This document shows, piece after piece, positions 54,696-64,000 of a DNA stretch of 64,000 nucleotides. Position 1 is the stretch's first letter; the number at the start of each line of letters is the position of its first letter. This DNA comes from Marinobacter psychrophilus (GTDB lineage Bacteria > Pseudomonadota > Gammaproteobacteria > Pseudomonadales > Oleiphilaceae). The position numbers and the translations under genes are program-made. The DNA lies in assembly GCF_001043175.1 (NCBI RefSeq), contig NZ_CP011494.1, forward strand, positions 3,782,001-3,846,000. The letters run 5' to 3'. The notes below the pieces were generated by a model that saw only the letters and a program-made list of their open reading frames with translations, was not told the origin of the DNA and did not search any database.

Positions 54696-57197
54696 ATGAG
54701 TGTTGTGCTTCTGTTGTTGAGCGCGCTGGTACTGATTTACCTCAGTATTGGCGGAAAGACGGCCAGCGTTGTGCTGGTCGTTGCTACGCTGATTGGCCTG
54801 GCCCAAGACGACTGGCATCTGGTCAGCTTTGTAGTCGGCGGACTTGCCCTGGCTTTGGCGTTAATTCTGCTGAACCCCAGCAATCTGCGTCTCAATAGGT
54901 TCAGCAGACCATTGCTGAACTGGGTACGCTCACGCTTGCCACAATTGTCAGATACCGAAGCCGAAGCGCTGAAGTCCGGCTCGGTGGATTGGGACGGCGA
55001 GCTGTTTTCGGGCAAGCCACAGTGGTCCAAACTGCTGGGCGCAAAGCCCGCGCATCTGAACAGCGAAGAACAGGCGTTTCTGGATGGCCCGGTAGAGGAA
55101 CTCTGCGCCATACTGAACGACTGGGAAATCACCCATGAGCATTACGATTTGCCCGAAAAAGTGTGGGCGTTCATACGCGGTAACGGCTTTTTCGGGCTGG
55201 TCATACCCAAAAAAGACGGCGGCATGGGATTTTCTAACACCGCGCACTCCGAAATCGTGATGAAAATATCCACCCGCAGCGTGTCCACTGCGGTCACCGT
55301 GATGGTGCCCAACTCTCTTGGGCCCGGTGAGCTGTTGATGCACTATGGTACCGATGCCCAAAAGCAGCATTATTTGCCACGCTTGGCCGGCGGCCAGGAA
55401 ATTCCCTGTTTCGCTCTGACATCGCCGGTAGCAGGCTCAGATGCCGGCGCTATTCCAGACAAAGGCATTGTGTGCAAAGGCCAATGGAAAGGGGAAGAAG
55501 TACTGGGCCTGAAAGTCACCTGGAACAAGCGCTACATCACGCTAGCGCCGGTGGCTACCCTGATTGGGCTGGCCATCAAAGTGTATGATCCAGACGCCTT
55601 GTTGGGCGACATCCCCGACATGGGTGTTACCTGCGTGATGGTGCCGCGGGAAACCGATGGCGTTCACGCCGGCGCCCGCCACTTGCCGATGAACACAGTG
55701 TTCATGAACGGCCCGACCTGGGGCAACGACGTATTTATTCCCATGGACCAGGTGATCGGCGGCCAGGACATGCTGGGCAAAGGCTGGACCATGCTGCTGG
55801 AATGCCTGTCCATAGGTCGTTCTATTTCGCTGCCGGCTTTGGGCACAGGCGCCGGCAAAGTTGCCAGCCTGGCGACCGGCTCTTACGCCCTGACCCGAGA
55901 ACAATTCGGCCGCTCTATCAGCCAGTTTGAAGGCGTGCAAGAAGCGCTGGAACCCATCGCCGGTTACACCTGGATGATGGACGCCGCGCGTTTGCTCACG
56001 GCAGGTATGCTGGATCGCGGCGTACGCCCGGCCGTGCCCTCTGCGCTGCTGAAATACCGCAACACCGACCTGATGCGCATTGTGATCAACCACGCCATGG
56101 ACGTCGTTGCCGGCCGCGGCGTTATTACCGGACCGCGCAACTTCCTGGCCCGCGCCTACCAAGCTATACCCATCGGTATCACCGTAGAAGGCGCCAACAT
56201 TCTTACCCGCAGCCTGATGGTGTTTGGCCAGGGCGCCATCCGCTGCCACCCATTTATTGTTGACGAAATTGCCGCGGCTGGAATGGAAGACCAAGATCAG
56301 GCCGCCAAAAAATTCGATGGCGTTTTCTACAGCCACTTGGCGCACACCACCCGTAACGGTTTGCGCGCGCTGGTGCTAGGCCTGACCGGCGGCCTGGCCG
56401 AACCGGTGCCGCGCCAAGGCAACCTGAAACCTTACTACCGCCAACTGGCGCGCTTTTCGGCGGCCCTTGCGCTGATGACCGACGTTACGCTGCTTTCCGT
56501 AGGCGGCGGCCTAAAGGCTCGCCAACGCCTGTCCGGGCGCATGGCGGACTGTCTGGTACAGCTGTATTACGCCACCGCAGTGATCAAACAATGGCACGAA
56601 GAAGGCTATCCGGAAGAACAGCGCCACATGGTCGAATGGTGCCTGAAAACCTGCCTGCGCGATTTGCAGGGTTCCATGCGTGAAGCCATCATCAACTTCC
56701 CGGTTCCAGCCCTGCGCTGGCCCCTGCGATTATTGGTGTTCCCATTGGGCGCGACGGGCCTGAATGGGCCCGACGACCGCCTGGGCACCAAAGTGGCCGC
56801 CAGCATTGTAGAAGACACACCGCTGCGCCAGCGCATACACCGCGGCGCCTATATACCCACAGACAGCAGCGACTCTCTGGGCAGGGTGTTGAACGCCTAC
56901 CGCCTGGCCAACGAAACCACCGACATGCGCGCTCGCTTGCACCAAGCTATTCGAGACCGCGATGAAGACGACCTGGACGGCATTGCCCTGCTGATGGGCC
57001 ACGAACGCAAACAGCTGGTCGACTGGGCCTGCGCCCAAGGCGTAGTGAAAGCCAATGAGTGCGAAAAACTGGAAGAGGCACTCGCCGCGCTCTACGACGT
57101 TATTCGCGTAGATGCGTTTGACAGCGACGGCCTGAAAGAGCTGTCAAAGTGCGCCACTGGCAAACGCAAAGTGGTCGAACGCCCCGCAGGACACTGA
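54696..57197 (+). CDS. fadE: Acyl-CoA dehydrogenase FadE
   Basis: FadE is the FAD enzyme for the first step of beta-oxidation. The 833-residue product matches the large proteobacterial FadE type. It starts with two hydrophobic segments (residues about 1-65), then an acyl-CoA dehydrogenase core with ALTSPVAGSDAGAIPDKG, RSISLPALGTGAGKVASLATGSYA and GVQEALEPIAGYTW. The long C-terminal domain (from about 520) is family-specific. A Shine-Dalgarno AAGGAG precedes ATG 54696. Confidence 0.95.
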   Translation: MSVVLLLLSALVLIYLSIGGKTASVVLVVATLIGLAQDDWHLVSFVVGGLALALALILLNPSNLRLNRFSRPLLNWVRSRLPQLSDTEAEALKSGSVDWDGELFSGKPQWSKLLGAKPAHLNSEEQAFLDGPVEELCAILNDWEITHEHYDLPEKVWAFIRGNGFFGLVIPKKDGGMGFSNTAHSEIVMKISTRSVSTAVTVMVPNSLGPGELLMHYGTDAQKQHYLPRLAGGQEIPCFALTSPVAGSDAGAIPDKGIVCKGQWKGEEVLGLKVTWNKRYITLAPVATLIGLAIKVYDPDALLGDIPDMGVTCVMVPRETDGVHAGARHLPMNTVFMNGPTWGNDVFIPMDQVIGGQDMLGKGWTMLLECLSIGRSISLPALGTGAGKVASLATGSYALTREQFGRSISQFEGVQEALEPIAGYTWMMDAARLLTAGMLDRGVRPAVPSALLKYRNTDLMRIVINHAMDVVAGRGVITGPRNFLARAYQAIPIGITVEGANILTRSLMVFGQGAIRCHPFIVDEIAAAGMEDQDQAAKKFDGVFYSHLAHTTRNGLRALVLGLTGGLAEPVPRQGNLKPYYRQLARFSAALALMTDVTLLSVGGGLKARQRLSGRMADCLVQLYYATAVIKQWHEEGYPEEQRHMVEWCLKTCLRDLQGSMREAIINFPVPALRWPLRLLVFPLGATGLNGPDDRLGTKVAASIVEDTPLRQRIHRGAYIPTDSSDSLGRVLNAYRLANETTDMRARLHQAIRDRDEDDLDGIALLMGHERKQLVDWACAQGVVKANECEKLEEALAALYDVIRVDAFDSDGLKELSKCATGKRKVVERPAGH

Positions 57198-57205
57198 TCG
57201 CTGAG

Positions 57206-57241
57206 CTGGCAATCCGACAAAGATTGCCAGCACTTTCATTT
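57206..57241 (+). terminator. Terminator after fadE
   Basis: Nine-base perfect arms CTGGCAATC and GATTGCCAG flank a seven-base loop and are followed by a weak T-rich tail (CACTTTCATTT). The hairpin starts nine bases after the fadE stop. Confidence 0.6.
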
Positions 57242-57362
57242 AGATAGCTTAACTATTAAATAAATGCCTATACATTAGATAGGTACTAAACGGCATTCAG
57301 GCTGACCAAAGCCACGGCTATACTGCCGTGCTGAATCCATTACGCGTTTTCTGAGGTTATTC

Positions 57363-58262
57363 ATGTCTGGCAAAACCGTTGGCAGCGCCATCTTTCTGCT
57401 GGTGATCGGCAACGCCATGGCGTTAATGTCCGATGTTCTTATAAAACTGCTGGATCCCGGCGCGCCTATATTCCAGTTCGCCTTCCTGCGCTGCGTGCTC
57501 ACTCTGCTGCTGCTGTTACCGCTGGCCAAAAAAATAGACCGCCGCCAGTTTTTTGCTGGCACCGGCATTCACGCCATCCGCGCCCATGTTCACCTGATTG
57601 GCATGCTGTGCATGATCATCGCCCTGGCCAACCTGCCCTTGGCCACCGCCAATGCCGTATTCTACGCCGCGCCCATACTGGTGATGCTGTTATCAGTCGT
57701 CATCTTCCGCGAACGCCTCACACCCCTGAGCGTGATTGCCGTATTCAGCGGCTTTGCCGGCATTATCCTGATACTAAGACCCATAGATTTCACCTGGGCA
57801 GCGTTTGCGGCCCTGGGCTCGGCGTTTTCACTGGCCATCAACGCCGTACTGGTGCGTAAACTGCCAAAGCAACAGACCACCGTGCACAAACTGGTCCTGA
57901 ACTACCTGCTGATTATCCCCGCTACCGGCGCACTGGCAATCTGGGACTGGCAGCAAGGCTCGCGCTGGAGCACCGACCTGGTCATCATCGCCGCCGGCTC
58001 CTCCCTGTTTATACTGGGTTACAACATCACCGTCCTGCTGGCTTACCGCCAAGTAGACGCCAACCAAGTCACCAGCGCCGAATACACTGGCCTCATCTGG
58101 GCCGTCGCCATCGGCTGGATATGGTTCAACGAAGTCCCCGATTTATGGTTCCTGGCCGGCAGCCTGATGATCGTAATACCGCTAATCCTGATCGGCCTGA
58201 CCCAAAGAAGAAAATACCCGGCAAGAGACTTCAACCCTGCGCTGCGGAGCTCAAAAAAATAG
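57363..58262 (+). CDS. EamA/DMT-family permease
   Basis: The 299-residue protein has ten membrane helices arranged as two EamA repeats, with LALANLPLATANAVFYAAPI and IWFNEVPDLWFLAGSLMIVIPL in matching places. EamA carriers export or import small metabolites; the substrate is not known. Its last part runs up to a palindromic repeat. Confidence 0.88.
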   Translation: MSGKTVGSAIFLLVIGNAMALMSDVLIKLLDPGAPIFQFAFLRCVLTLLLLLPLAKKIDRRQFFAGTGIHAIRAHVHLIGMLCMIIALANLPLATANAVFYAAPILVMLLSVVIFRERLTPLSVIAVFSGFAGIILILRPIDFTWAAFAALGSAFSLAINAVLVRKLPKQQTTVHKLVLNYLLIIPATGALAIWDWQQGSRWSTDLVIIAAGSSLFILGYNITVLLAYRQVDANQVTSAEYTGLIWAVAIGWIWFNEVPDLWFLAGSLMIVIPLILIGLTQRRKYPARDFNPALRSSKK

Positions 58263-58292
58263 ATGCTGTAAGCGGTAGAATGACGAGAAACC

Positions 58293-58349
58293 GGGGACAA
58301 ACAAAACGAGGACAAACAAGACAGGGGACAGATTTGAAATCTGTCCCCT
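58293..58349. repeat. GGGGACAG palindromic element with upstream direct repeats
   Basis: A perfect inverted repeat with 13-base arms (AGGGGACAGATTT and AAATCTGTCCCCT) and one central base lies at 58323-58349. Just upstream, GGACAAACAA occurs twice with period 15 (58295 and 58310), within a GGGGACA series. Elements with this GGGGACAGATTT core are, from memory, common between genes of marine gammaproteobacteria and near RAYT-type transposases. It sits between the EamA gene and marC, both ending here, so it may also act as a terminator. Confidence 0.7.
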
Positions 58350-58380
58350 ACGCTGTGGCGGGACAACCACATCCGGTGCG

Positions 58381-59019
58381 TTACCTAACAACCAACCCAG
58401 AAGCCGTAATAAACCCAGACAACCCGGTCAACACAATTTCCGCCGCCATAGCCGACAAAATCAACCCGCTGATCTTCGACATAATATTCAGGCCATTCTT
58501 ACCCATCGCCTTTTCCAAATAACCCGATAATCGCAACAAAACCGCCAGAATCAGCAAACTCGACACCAACCCCAACAAACCCCCAGCCACCGCCGCAACC
58601 TGCTTCAGCTCAGCACCGTAAACCAGAATCGCACCAATCGTAGCCGGGCCAATCATCACCGGTATCGCCAAGGGCACCACCGCAATATCATCGCGACTAT
58701 CATCCGGCAGACTCGTGGCGTGACTGCGAGTACCGTTGTTAACCAGACTGATGGCCGTCAAAAACAACAGTGTACCTGCACCAATGCGGAACGAATTGAG
58801 AGTAATACCAATGGCACCAAACAACAGAGGACCGGCAAAAAACAGAATCACACCCAACACCAGCGCCGATATGCAGGCACGACGAATAATCGCGGTTTTC
58901 TCATCCGCCGGCAGCCCGCGAGTTAACGCTAAAAACATGGTCACGACGAAAAACGGCGCCAGCAGAAACAAAAAGCGGATAGAGCTGCTGATGTAGGTCG
59001 AAAAAAACAATTCAATCAT
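58381..59019 (-). CDS. MarC-family inner-membrane protein
   Basis: The 212-residue protein has about six membrane segments and the MarC/UPF0056 motifs FLLAPFFVVTMFLALTRGLP and VVPLAIPVMIGPATIGAI. MarC-family members were once linked to multiple antibiotic resistance, but the role is unknown. I start at ATG 59019; an in-frame ATG at 59061 would add 14 residues that do not look conserved. Confidence 0.9.
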   Translation of the reverse strand: MIELFFSTYISSSIRFLFLLAPFFVVTMFLALTRGLPADEKTAIIRRACISALVLGVILFFAGPLLFGAIGITLNSFRIGAGTLLFLTAISLVNNGTRSHATSLPDDSRDDIAVVPLAIPVMIGPATIGAILVYGAELKQVAAVAGGLLGLVSSLLILAVLLRLSGYLEKAMGKNGLNIMSKISGLILSAMAAEIVLTGLSGFITASGLVVR

Positions 59020-59141
59020 TACCGAAGAATTCCACAGAAGGAGATTTTGGGCGCTAAGCATAATCCCCTCACCCCGAATTTGCCGTAAGGAAGTGGACCT
59101 ACTCAGCGTTATAAAGACAGCCCGGAAATGTAAAATTATTT

Positions 59142-59177
59142 AAACAAAACGGGCTGCAAATGCAGCCCGTTTTGTTT
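59142..59177. terminator. Bidirectional terminator between marC and the lipoprotein gene
   Basis: Near-perfect 17-base arms around a two-base centre form a stem with GGGCTGCA and TGCAGCCC at the core and A or T runs on both sides. It ends 16 bases past the stop of the minus-strand lipoprotein gene (59194). Confidence 0.92.
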
Positions 59178-59193
59178 ATTCACTCTTCGCGGT

Positions 59194-59502
59194 TTACTGC
59201 GTGGCGTTATAATTGTAAGACTGCACCACTCCGTTGCCATCAAACGTGATAATCAGGTCTTCGGTTTTGTCGTCGCCAAACGCAGACCAGCGATACTTGC
59301 CGTAAGTCCAAGTGCGCTTACCGTCTTTCATACCGGTACGCCAAGGCTCACCAAACAACGCCTGCACTTCTGAGCGAGTGGTTTCGTTGACTGTAATCTG
59401 GTCAACATTGTGGGTGGCAAAATCCTGACCCACAGATGCACAACCTGCAAACGTCAGGGTAGCGGCCATCAACACGGCTGCTGAGATTTTCTTCACAAAC
59501 AT
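59194..59502 (-). CDS. Small outer-membrane lipoprotein, BamE/SmpA-like domain
   Basis: The product of about 102 residues starts MFVKKISAAVLMAATLTFAGC, a lipoprotein signal with lipobox Cys21. The mature part has ITVNETTRSEVQALFGEPW and IITFDGNGVVQSYNY, the pattern of SmpA/OmlA (BamE-type) domains. It is shorter than true BamE and may be a paralogue. The ATG 59502 follows an AGGAG site; an upstream ATG at 59613 is not needed. Confidence 0.82.
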   Translation of the reverse strand: MFVKKISAAVLMAATLTFAGCASVGQDFATHNVDQITVNETTRSEVQALFGEPWRTGMKDGKRTWTYGKYRWSAFGDDKTEDLIITFDGNGVVQSYNYNATQ

Positions 59503-59722
59503 CGCCTTTACTCCTGTGGAAACTACTCTGCATTTTTCGACCTGTATCATAGCGCCAATCGGGTGACAGAAAAAATAGACCCAACCATAATAACTGCGTT
59601 TTCTGACCGGCATTAAAGGCCTAACCAGGCTGGTACTGGTGGGCTGGAGTGCGTCTTTTCTGTTTATGAAAATGCAGCGTTACTGGCCACGGCGTTAAAA
59701 CACACTGCAATACATTCATTAC

Positions 59723-59736
59723 TTGAGCTGTATCAA
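59723..59736 (+). promoter_or_regulatory. Candidate ANR/FNR box upstream of ompW
   Basis: TTGAG-CTGT-ATCAA matches the FNR/ANR palindrome TTGAT-N4-ATCAA at nine of ten conserved bases. It lies 63 bases before the ompW start. A TACTCT -10-like element at 59758-59763 would place the box near -41, the standard class II activator position. OmpW homologues, including P. aeruginosa OprG, are known to respond to low oxygen. Confidence 0.65.
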
Positions 59737-59798
59737 GATTGCTTTTTTAACAACCATTACTCTTACAGCCAATACGAATCGAACCCTGGAGATTTACT

Positions 59799-60506
59799 AT
59801 GTCCCATACTTTCAAAATTGGTATTTTAGCTGCGGCCGTAATGGCGGTTGCGCCGGCTGCTCAAGCTTTTGAAGCTGGTGATTTTATTGTTCGTGCTGGC
59901 GCGGTTCAGGTTGCACCCGATGGGTCCAGTGAGCGCATCAATGTCGCAGGAGCTCCTGCTGTTACGGCTAATCCTCGTGTTGATGTTGACGACAATACTC
60001 AGCTGGGTATTCGTGGCAGCTATATGATAACCAGCAACATCGGTATCGGCATTTTGGCCGCGACTCCTTTCAAGCACAACATCAACGGTGCTGGAACGCT
60101 TGATTCTGCTGGTAAACTGGGCGAGACCAAGCATTTACCACCAACGATCACGCTGCAATACTATCCAATGCACAGTTCTTCAGCCTTCCAGCCGTACGCC
60201 GGTGTAGGCGTGAACTACACTACCTTCTTTGAAGAGAAGACCACCAATACACTGACTAGCGCTCTAGGTGCCGTGTCCACAGATCTCGAGCTTGATGACA
60301 GCGTTGGCGTTGCCGTAGAAATAGGCATGGATTATATGCTGAGTGAGAATTTTGGTCTTAACGCAGCTGTCTGGTGGGCTGACATCAACACCGACGCCAC
60401 CATTACCGCTTTTGACGGGGCGGGCAATGTTCTAGCACGTACCGACAAATTTGAAGTTGAAATCGACCCAATGGTCTACATGGTAGGTTTCACCTACAAG
60501 TTCTGA
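59799..60506 (+). CDS. ompW: OmpW-family outer-membrane protein
   Basis: OmpW proteins form small eight-stranded barrels that pass hydrophobic compounds. The 235-residue product has a signal peptide ending in AQA (residue 23) and alternating beta strands: DFIVRAGAVQVAPDGSS, GILAATPFKHNINGAG, LPPTITLQYYPMHSSSAFQPYAGVGVNYT, and the final VYMVGFTYKF ending in Phe. A clear GGAG site precedes the ATG, and the codons are relatively T-rich, as in highly expressed or acquired outer-membrane genes. Confidence 0.93.
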   Translation: MSHTFKIGILAAAVMAVAPAAQAFEAGDFIVRAGAVQVAPDGSSERINVAGAPAVTANPRVDVDDNTQLGIRGSYMITSNIGIGILAATPFKHNINGAGTLDSAGKLGETKHLPPTITLQYYPMHSSSAFQPYAGVGVNYTTFFEEKTTNTLTSALGAVSTDLELDDSVGVAVEIGMDYMLSENFGLNAAVWWADINTDATITAFDGAGNVLARTDKFEVEIDPMVYMVGFTYKF

Positions 60507-60566
60507 TCCCTTACGAATAACCTGCTGGGCAGCTGGCTCAGTACACTCCGAATGCACTCCCTTTTA

Positions 60567-60598
60567 CGGGGCCCTGTTTTTACACGGCCCCGCTTTTT
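60567..60598 (+). terminator. Terminator after ompW
   Basis: CGGGGCC and GGCCCCG form a seven-base stem around a 12-base loop, followed by CTTTTTAT. It starts about 60 bases after the ompW stop. Confidence 0.75.
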
Positions 60599-60615
60599 AT
60601 TTTCAGATTCTGAAC

Positions 60616-60647
60616 AAAAAAATGCGGAGCCAAAGCTCCGCATTTTT
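60616..60647. terminator. Bidirectional terminator between ompW and rhlE
   Basis: Thirteen-base arms AAAAATGCGGAGC and GCTCCGCATTTTT flank a four-base loop. It is 28 bases past the minus-strand rhlE stop, with T runs on both strands. Confidence 0.9.
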
Positions 60648-60674
60648 AACCTGCTACCTCAAGCCCGTATGGCC

Positions 60675-62009
<1,335 letters not shown>

Positions 62010-62323
62010 AATAGATTAACTCTTGATTGTTCTGCCTCCACGAACACCGTTGTTGGCGAATGCGGGCAGATGCCATGAAGACTCATGGCGTAAAAAACGA
62101 CTACGGTCACACGCCGTTAACGGGGTGACGTCCTCTGACAGGTCGTATGGATGGTTCGCATGTGGGTTTTACACCTAAAACTGCGGAATCCCTAGAGGCA
62201 GGATTGCGCAGACATTAACAGAGGGCTTCGGTATACGCCATAGGTGATTGCCATCAGACCGGGACGCAGGGCGTTGACCACAAGATCGCACAAAATGAAA
62301 CGAGGCCTTAACTGGCAGACGAA
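62010..62323. other. 314-base leader/intergenic region upstream of rhlE
   Basis: There is no gene here. The gap must hold the rhlE promoter on the minus strand, but I could not place it. Two dyads are visible: GCCATGA-AGAC-TCATGGC at 62072-62089 and GTCAC/GTGAC around a CCGTTAACGG core near 62106-62129. The first is about 63 bases before the rhlE start and could be an RNA hairpin in the leader. A cold or self-regulated leader is possible for DEAD-box helicases, but the sequence alone does not show it. Confidence 0.45.
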
Positions 62324-63634
62324 CTACACCAGAACGAGCGTCAGGCCGGCCGCCAGTGCACTGGCGACGGTTAATCCCGACAGCGCCAGGCTGAGACTCC
62401 AGCGCAATGATGCATCTACCGCCTTGTAACCGGTTAAGCGTTCCATAATCAGCGCGTTAGCGGCAAACGGTGTACCAAAGGCGGTAATTCCCCAACCGGT
62501 TACCATGGCAAAGCCCAAACCCACCAGACCGTTTTCCGGCCAAACGGCTCCCAGAATGCCCCCGGCCAGGGTACCGATAACAATCGGGTTTACGCCGCCC
62601 AGTCCGGCGATGAAAAATGCCCAGGGCACGGCCGCGGCTAGCACCGGCCAAAGCCAGTTGGGCACATTCAAATCACCACTAATCTGGCCCAGCACTGCGG
62701 CGCTGATGACAGCACCAATAAACGCCGAGCCGCCCACAATCGCCAACTCGTTACTGACGTTAGCCATACTCACCAACGGCGGGTTGGTTCGGCGGCACCA
62801 CGCCAGAAGCCTGGCACCTATGACCGCGCCCATACAACTGAGCGTAACGGCGTAGGCATAGCTGAGCTGAAACTGATGGCTAAGCAAGAAAACACCGGCA
62901 CAAATTGCCAAGATCAAGGCGCAGAATCGAAACCAGGGTGCCAGACCGCCAGAAACCTCAACTTTAACGGGTTCTATTTCAGATTCTGGCTCAGGTTCGC
63001 ACCAGACCAACCCGGAAAACAGCAAAACTATGGAAAAAGGAATGGTGAGCATCAATAACTGAAGGCTGCCAAGGCCCGGCAGCAAGGTCAGTGTAAGCAC
63101 CACAGAAATCGACAGCGGCGAAAAAGTAGGCGATACACCAAAGCCTCTAAGCACGGCTCGTGTGGCGTTGCGGGTAGATGGGGAATCGCCGTTGCTGCGA
63201 ATACGTTCGCCCACCACACTTCCGACCACCGCTACCGAACCAAAATTGAGCGGTATCGACACCATCGCGGTTCCAAAGGCCAGGCTGAGATAACGCACCC
63301 TTGGCCGCCCGCCAAAAAGGCTGGTCGAAATTTTTTGCAGATCTGAAGTACGGCCGAGCACCGACGATAGCAGCATAACCGCCAGCACCAAACCGGCCAG
63401 GCGGCTCATATTCTCTGCCGCTGCCGCAATCATCCCCGGATCGCGACCCAAAGCAAAAGCCAGCGCAAAACCCGCCACTAAAAAAACTACCCTGGGTACC
63501 AGGCGCATATCCCGCCAACCCAGAATAACCGCCAGGCTGACCGCTGCAGCGCCCAGACCGGTCATGCCGGGAAGCAGTGCCAGAATGGCGGCAATTAACG
63601 CAAGGTAAGCAAGAGCAGAACGTGTCAGCAGCAA
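62324..63634 (-). CDS. Multi-pass membrane protein, probable permease of unclassified family
   Basis: I do not recognise a named family. The 436-residue product is very hydrophobic with about eleven or twelve membrane segments and one charged cytoplasmic loop (EPEPESEIEPVKVEV) in the middle. VSIPLNFGSVAVVGSVVGERI, FGVSPTFSPLSISVVLTL and GGVNPIVIGTLAGGI resemble half-helices of ion-transporter superfamily carriers, such as those for organic acids. The substrate is unknown. The start is a TTG at 63634 without a clear ribosome site and is therefore uncertain. It lies between rhlE and rlmE. Confidence 0.7.
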   Translation of the reverse strand: MLLTRSALAYLALIAAILALLPGMTGLGAAAVSLAVILGWRDMRLVPRVVFLVAGFALAFALGRDPGMIAAAAENMSRLAGLVLAVMLLSSVLGRTSDLQKISTSLFGGRPRVRYLSLAFGTAMVSIPLNFGSVAVVGSVVGERIRSNGDSPSTRNATRAVLRGFGVSPTFSPLSISVVLTLTLLPGLGSLQLLMLTIPFSIVLLFSGLVWCEPEPESEIEPVKVEVSGGLAPWFRFCALILAICAGVFLLSHQFQLSYAYAVTLSCMGAVIGARLLAWCRRTNPPLVSMANVSNELAIVGGSAFIGAVISAAVLGQISGDLNVPNWLWPVLAAAVPWAFFIAGLGGVNPIVIGTLAGGILGAVWPENGLVGLGFAMVTGWGITAFGTPFAANALIMERLTGYKAVDASLRWSLSLALSGLTVASALAAGLTLVLV

Positions 63635-63744
63635 GGGAGCGCGTCTCTGAATGGCAAGGGCGAGTATAGTAGGTAACTGACACCCGTCCCGGTATCAGCC
63701 ATCATGAGCATTCATAGCTGGTAACGGCTTATTTAGACAAGCGA

Positions 63745-64000
63745 TCAGCCACGAAAACCCTTACCCACGAGATAAACCTCCCGCGAGCGGGCACGGGAAG
63801 AATCCGGTTTGCGCACCACCACCTTGTCGAACTGTTCGCGCACGGCTTTCACGTAACCGTCGTACCCTCCACCGTGGAAGACCTTGGCGACGAAACTGCC
63901 TTTGGGTTTTAGCACCTGACTCGCCATGTCCAACGCCAGCTCGATCAAATACATAGACGCGGCCTGGTCCGCCGCGTTCACACCGCTGATATTGGGTGCC
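63745..64000 (-). CDS. rlmE: 23S rRNA (uridine2552-2'-O)-methyltransferase RlmE (partial)
   Basis: The reverse strand shows the C-terminal 84 or so residues of an RlmE/FtsJ-type enzyme, which methylates U2552 of 23S r[16 protein letters not shown] fits the MAPNMSG motif, then [12 protein letters not shown] has the catalytic Lys and [19 protein letters not shown] is the family end. The N-terminal half lies beyond the right edge. The usual partner ftsH would lie to the right of the window. Confidence 0.93.
   Translation of the reverse strand, partial: APNISGVNAADQAASMYLIELALDMASQVLKPKGSFVAKVFHGGGYDGYVKAVREQFDKVVVRKPDSSRARSREVYLVGKGFRG

Noticed and set aside
55542..56345. 267-codon open frame on the minus strand inside fadE
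   Set aside because: It lies in the antisense of a well supported gene, and its product has no recognisable motif; high-GC coding DNA often leaves such frames.

Overview
The window is chromosomal core DNA of a gammaproteobacterium, most likely Marinobacter or a close relative. This is inferred from protein character and gene order, because there is no rRNA in the window. Three blocks keep an order known from other gammaproteobacteria: ftsY-ftsE-ftsX-rpoH; the HAD phosphatase-hslR-hslO-pckA run, as in Escherichia coli; and pyrC'-pyrB-pyrR-ruvX-yqgE-tonB-gshB facing pilGHIJK-chpABC, as in Pseudomonas aeruginosa. I see no phage, insertion sequence, CRISPR array, tRNA or rRNA gene. Both ends cut genes: an OmpR-type response regulator at the left edge and rlmE at the right edge.

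Layout. 1-6.1 kb holds a two-component regulator, rpoH, ftsX, ftsE and ftsY on the minus strand, then rsmD and mutM on the plus strand. 6.2-10.5 kb holds a small exported protein, a HAD phosphatase, the redox and heat chaperones hslR and hslO, and pckA. 10.5-16.4 kb (minus) holds pyrimidine synthesis with a metal-site-less dihydroorotase homologue, then ruvX, yqgE, a TonB protein and gshB. 16.7-29.2 kb is the complete Pil-Chp chemosensory operon for type IV pili, with a 2184-residue ChpA hybrid kinase. 29.2-31.4 kb is zur-znuC-znuB, preceded by a likely Zur site.

31.4-41 kb is a more mixed accessory stretch: a patatin-like lipase, two membrane diguanylate cyclases, folE, a CoA-binding protein, a decayed EAL-domain fragment, a small zinc-ribbon membrane protein, and a copper module (MerR regulator, CopA ATPase, a 32-residue membrane peptide, a DUF411 protein). 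41-50.6 kb holds an RNase II-type enzyme, an acyltransferase, LysR, MFS and MATE transport genes, tpx, a thioesterase and a Nudix/metallo-beta-lactamase fusion. 50.8-58.3 kb holds a zinc deacylase-type protein, a PatB-type lyase, a UbiA prenyltransferase, fadE and an EamA permease. 58.3-64 kb holds a GGGGACAG palindromic element, marC, a small lipoprotein, ompW with an ANR/FNR-type box, rhlE, an unclassified membrane protein and rlmE.

Most of the window is ordinary. The points worth a second look are the number of phosphotransfer-like domains in ChpA and an in-frame hexanucleotide repeat between two of them, the peptide fused to the end of copA by an ATGA overlap, the EAL remnant, the palindromic element near 58.3 kb, and three candidate regulatory sites (Zur, ANR/FNR, LysR-type). 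I did not find anything I would call a new defence or biosynthetic system.
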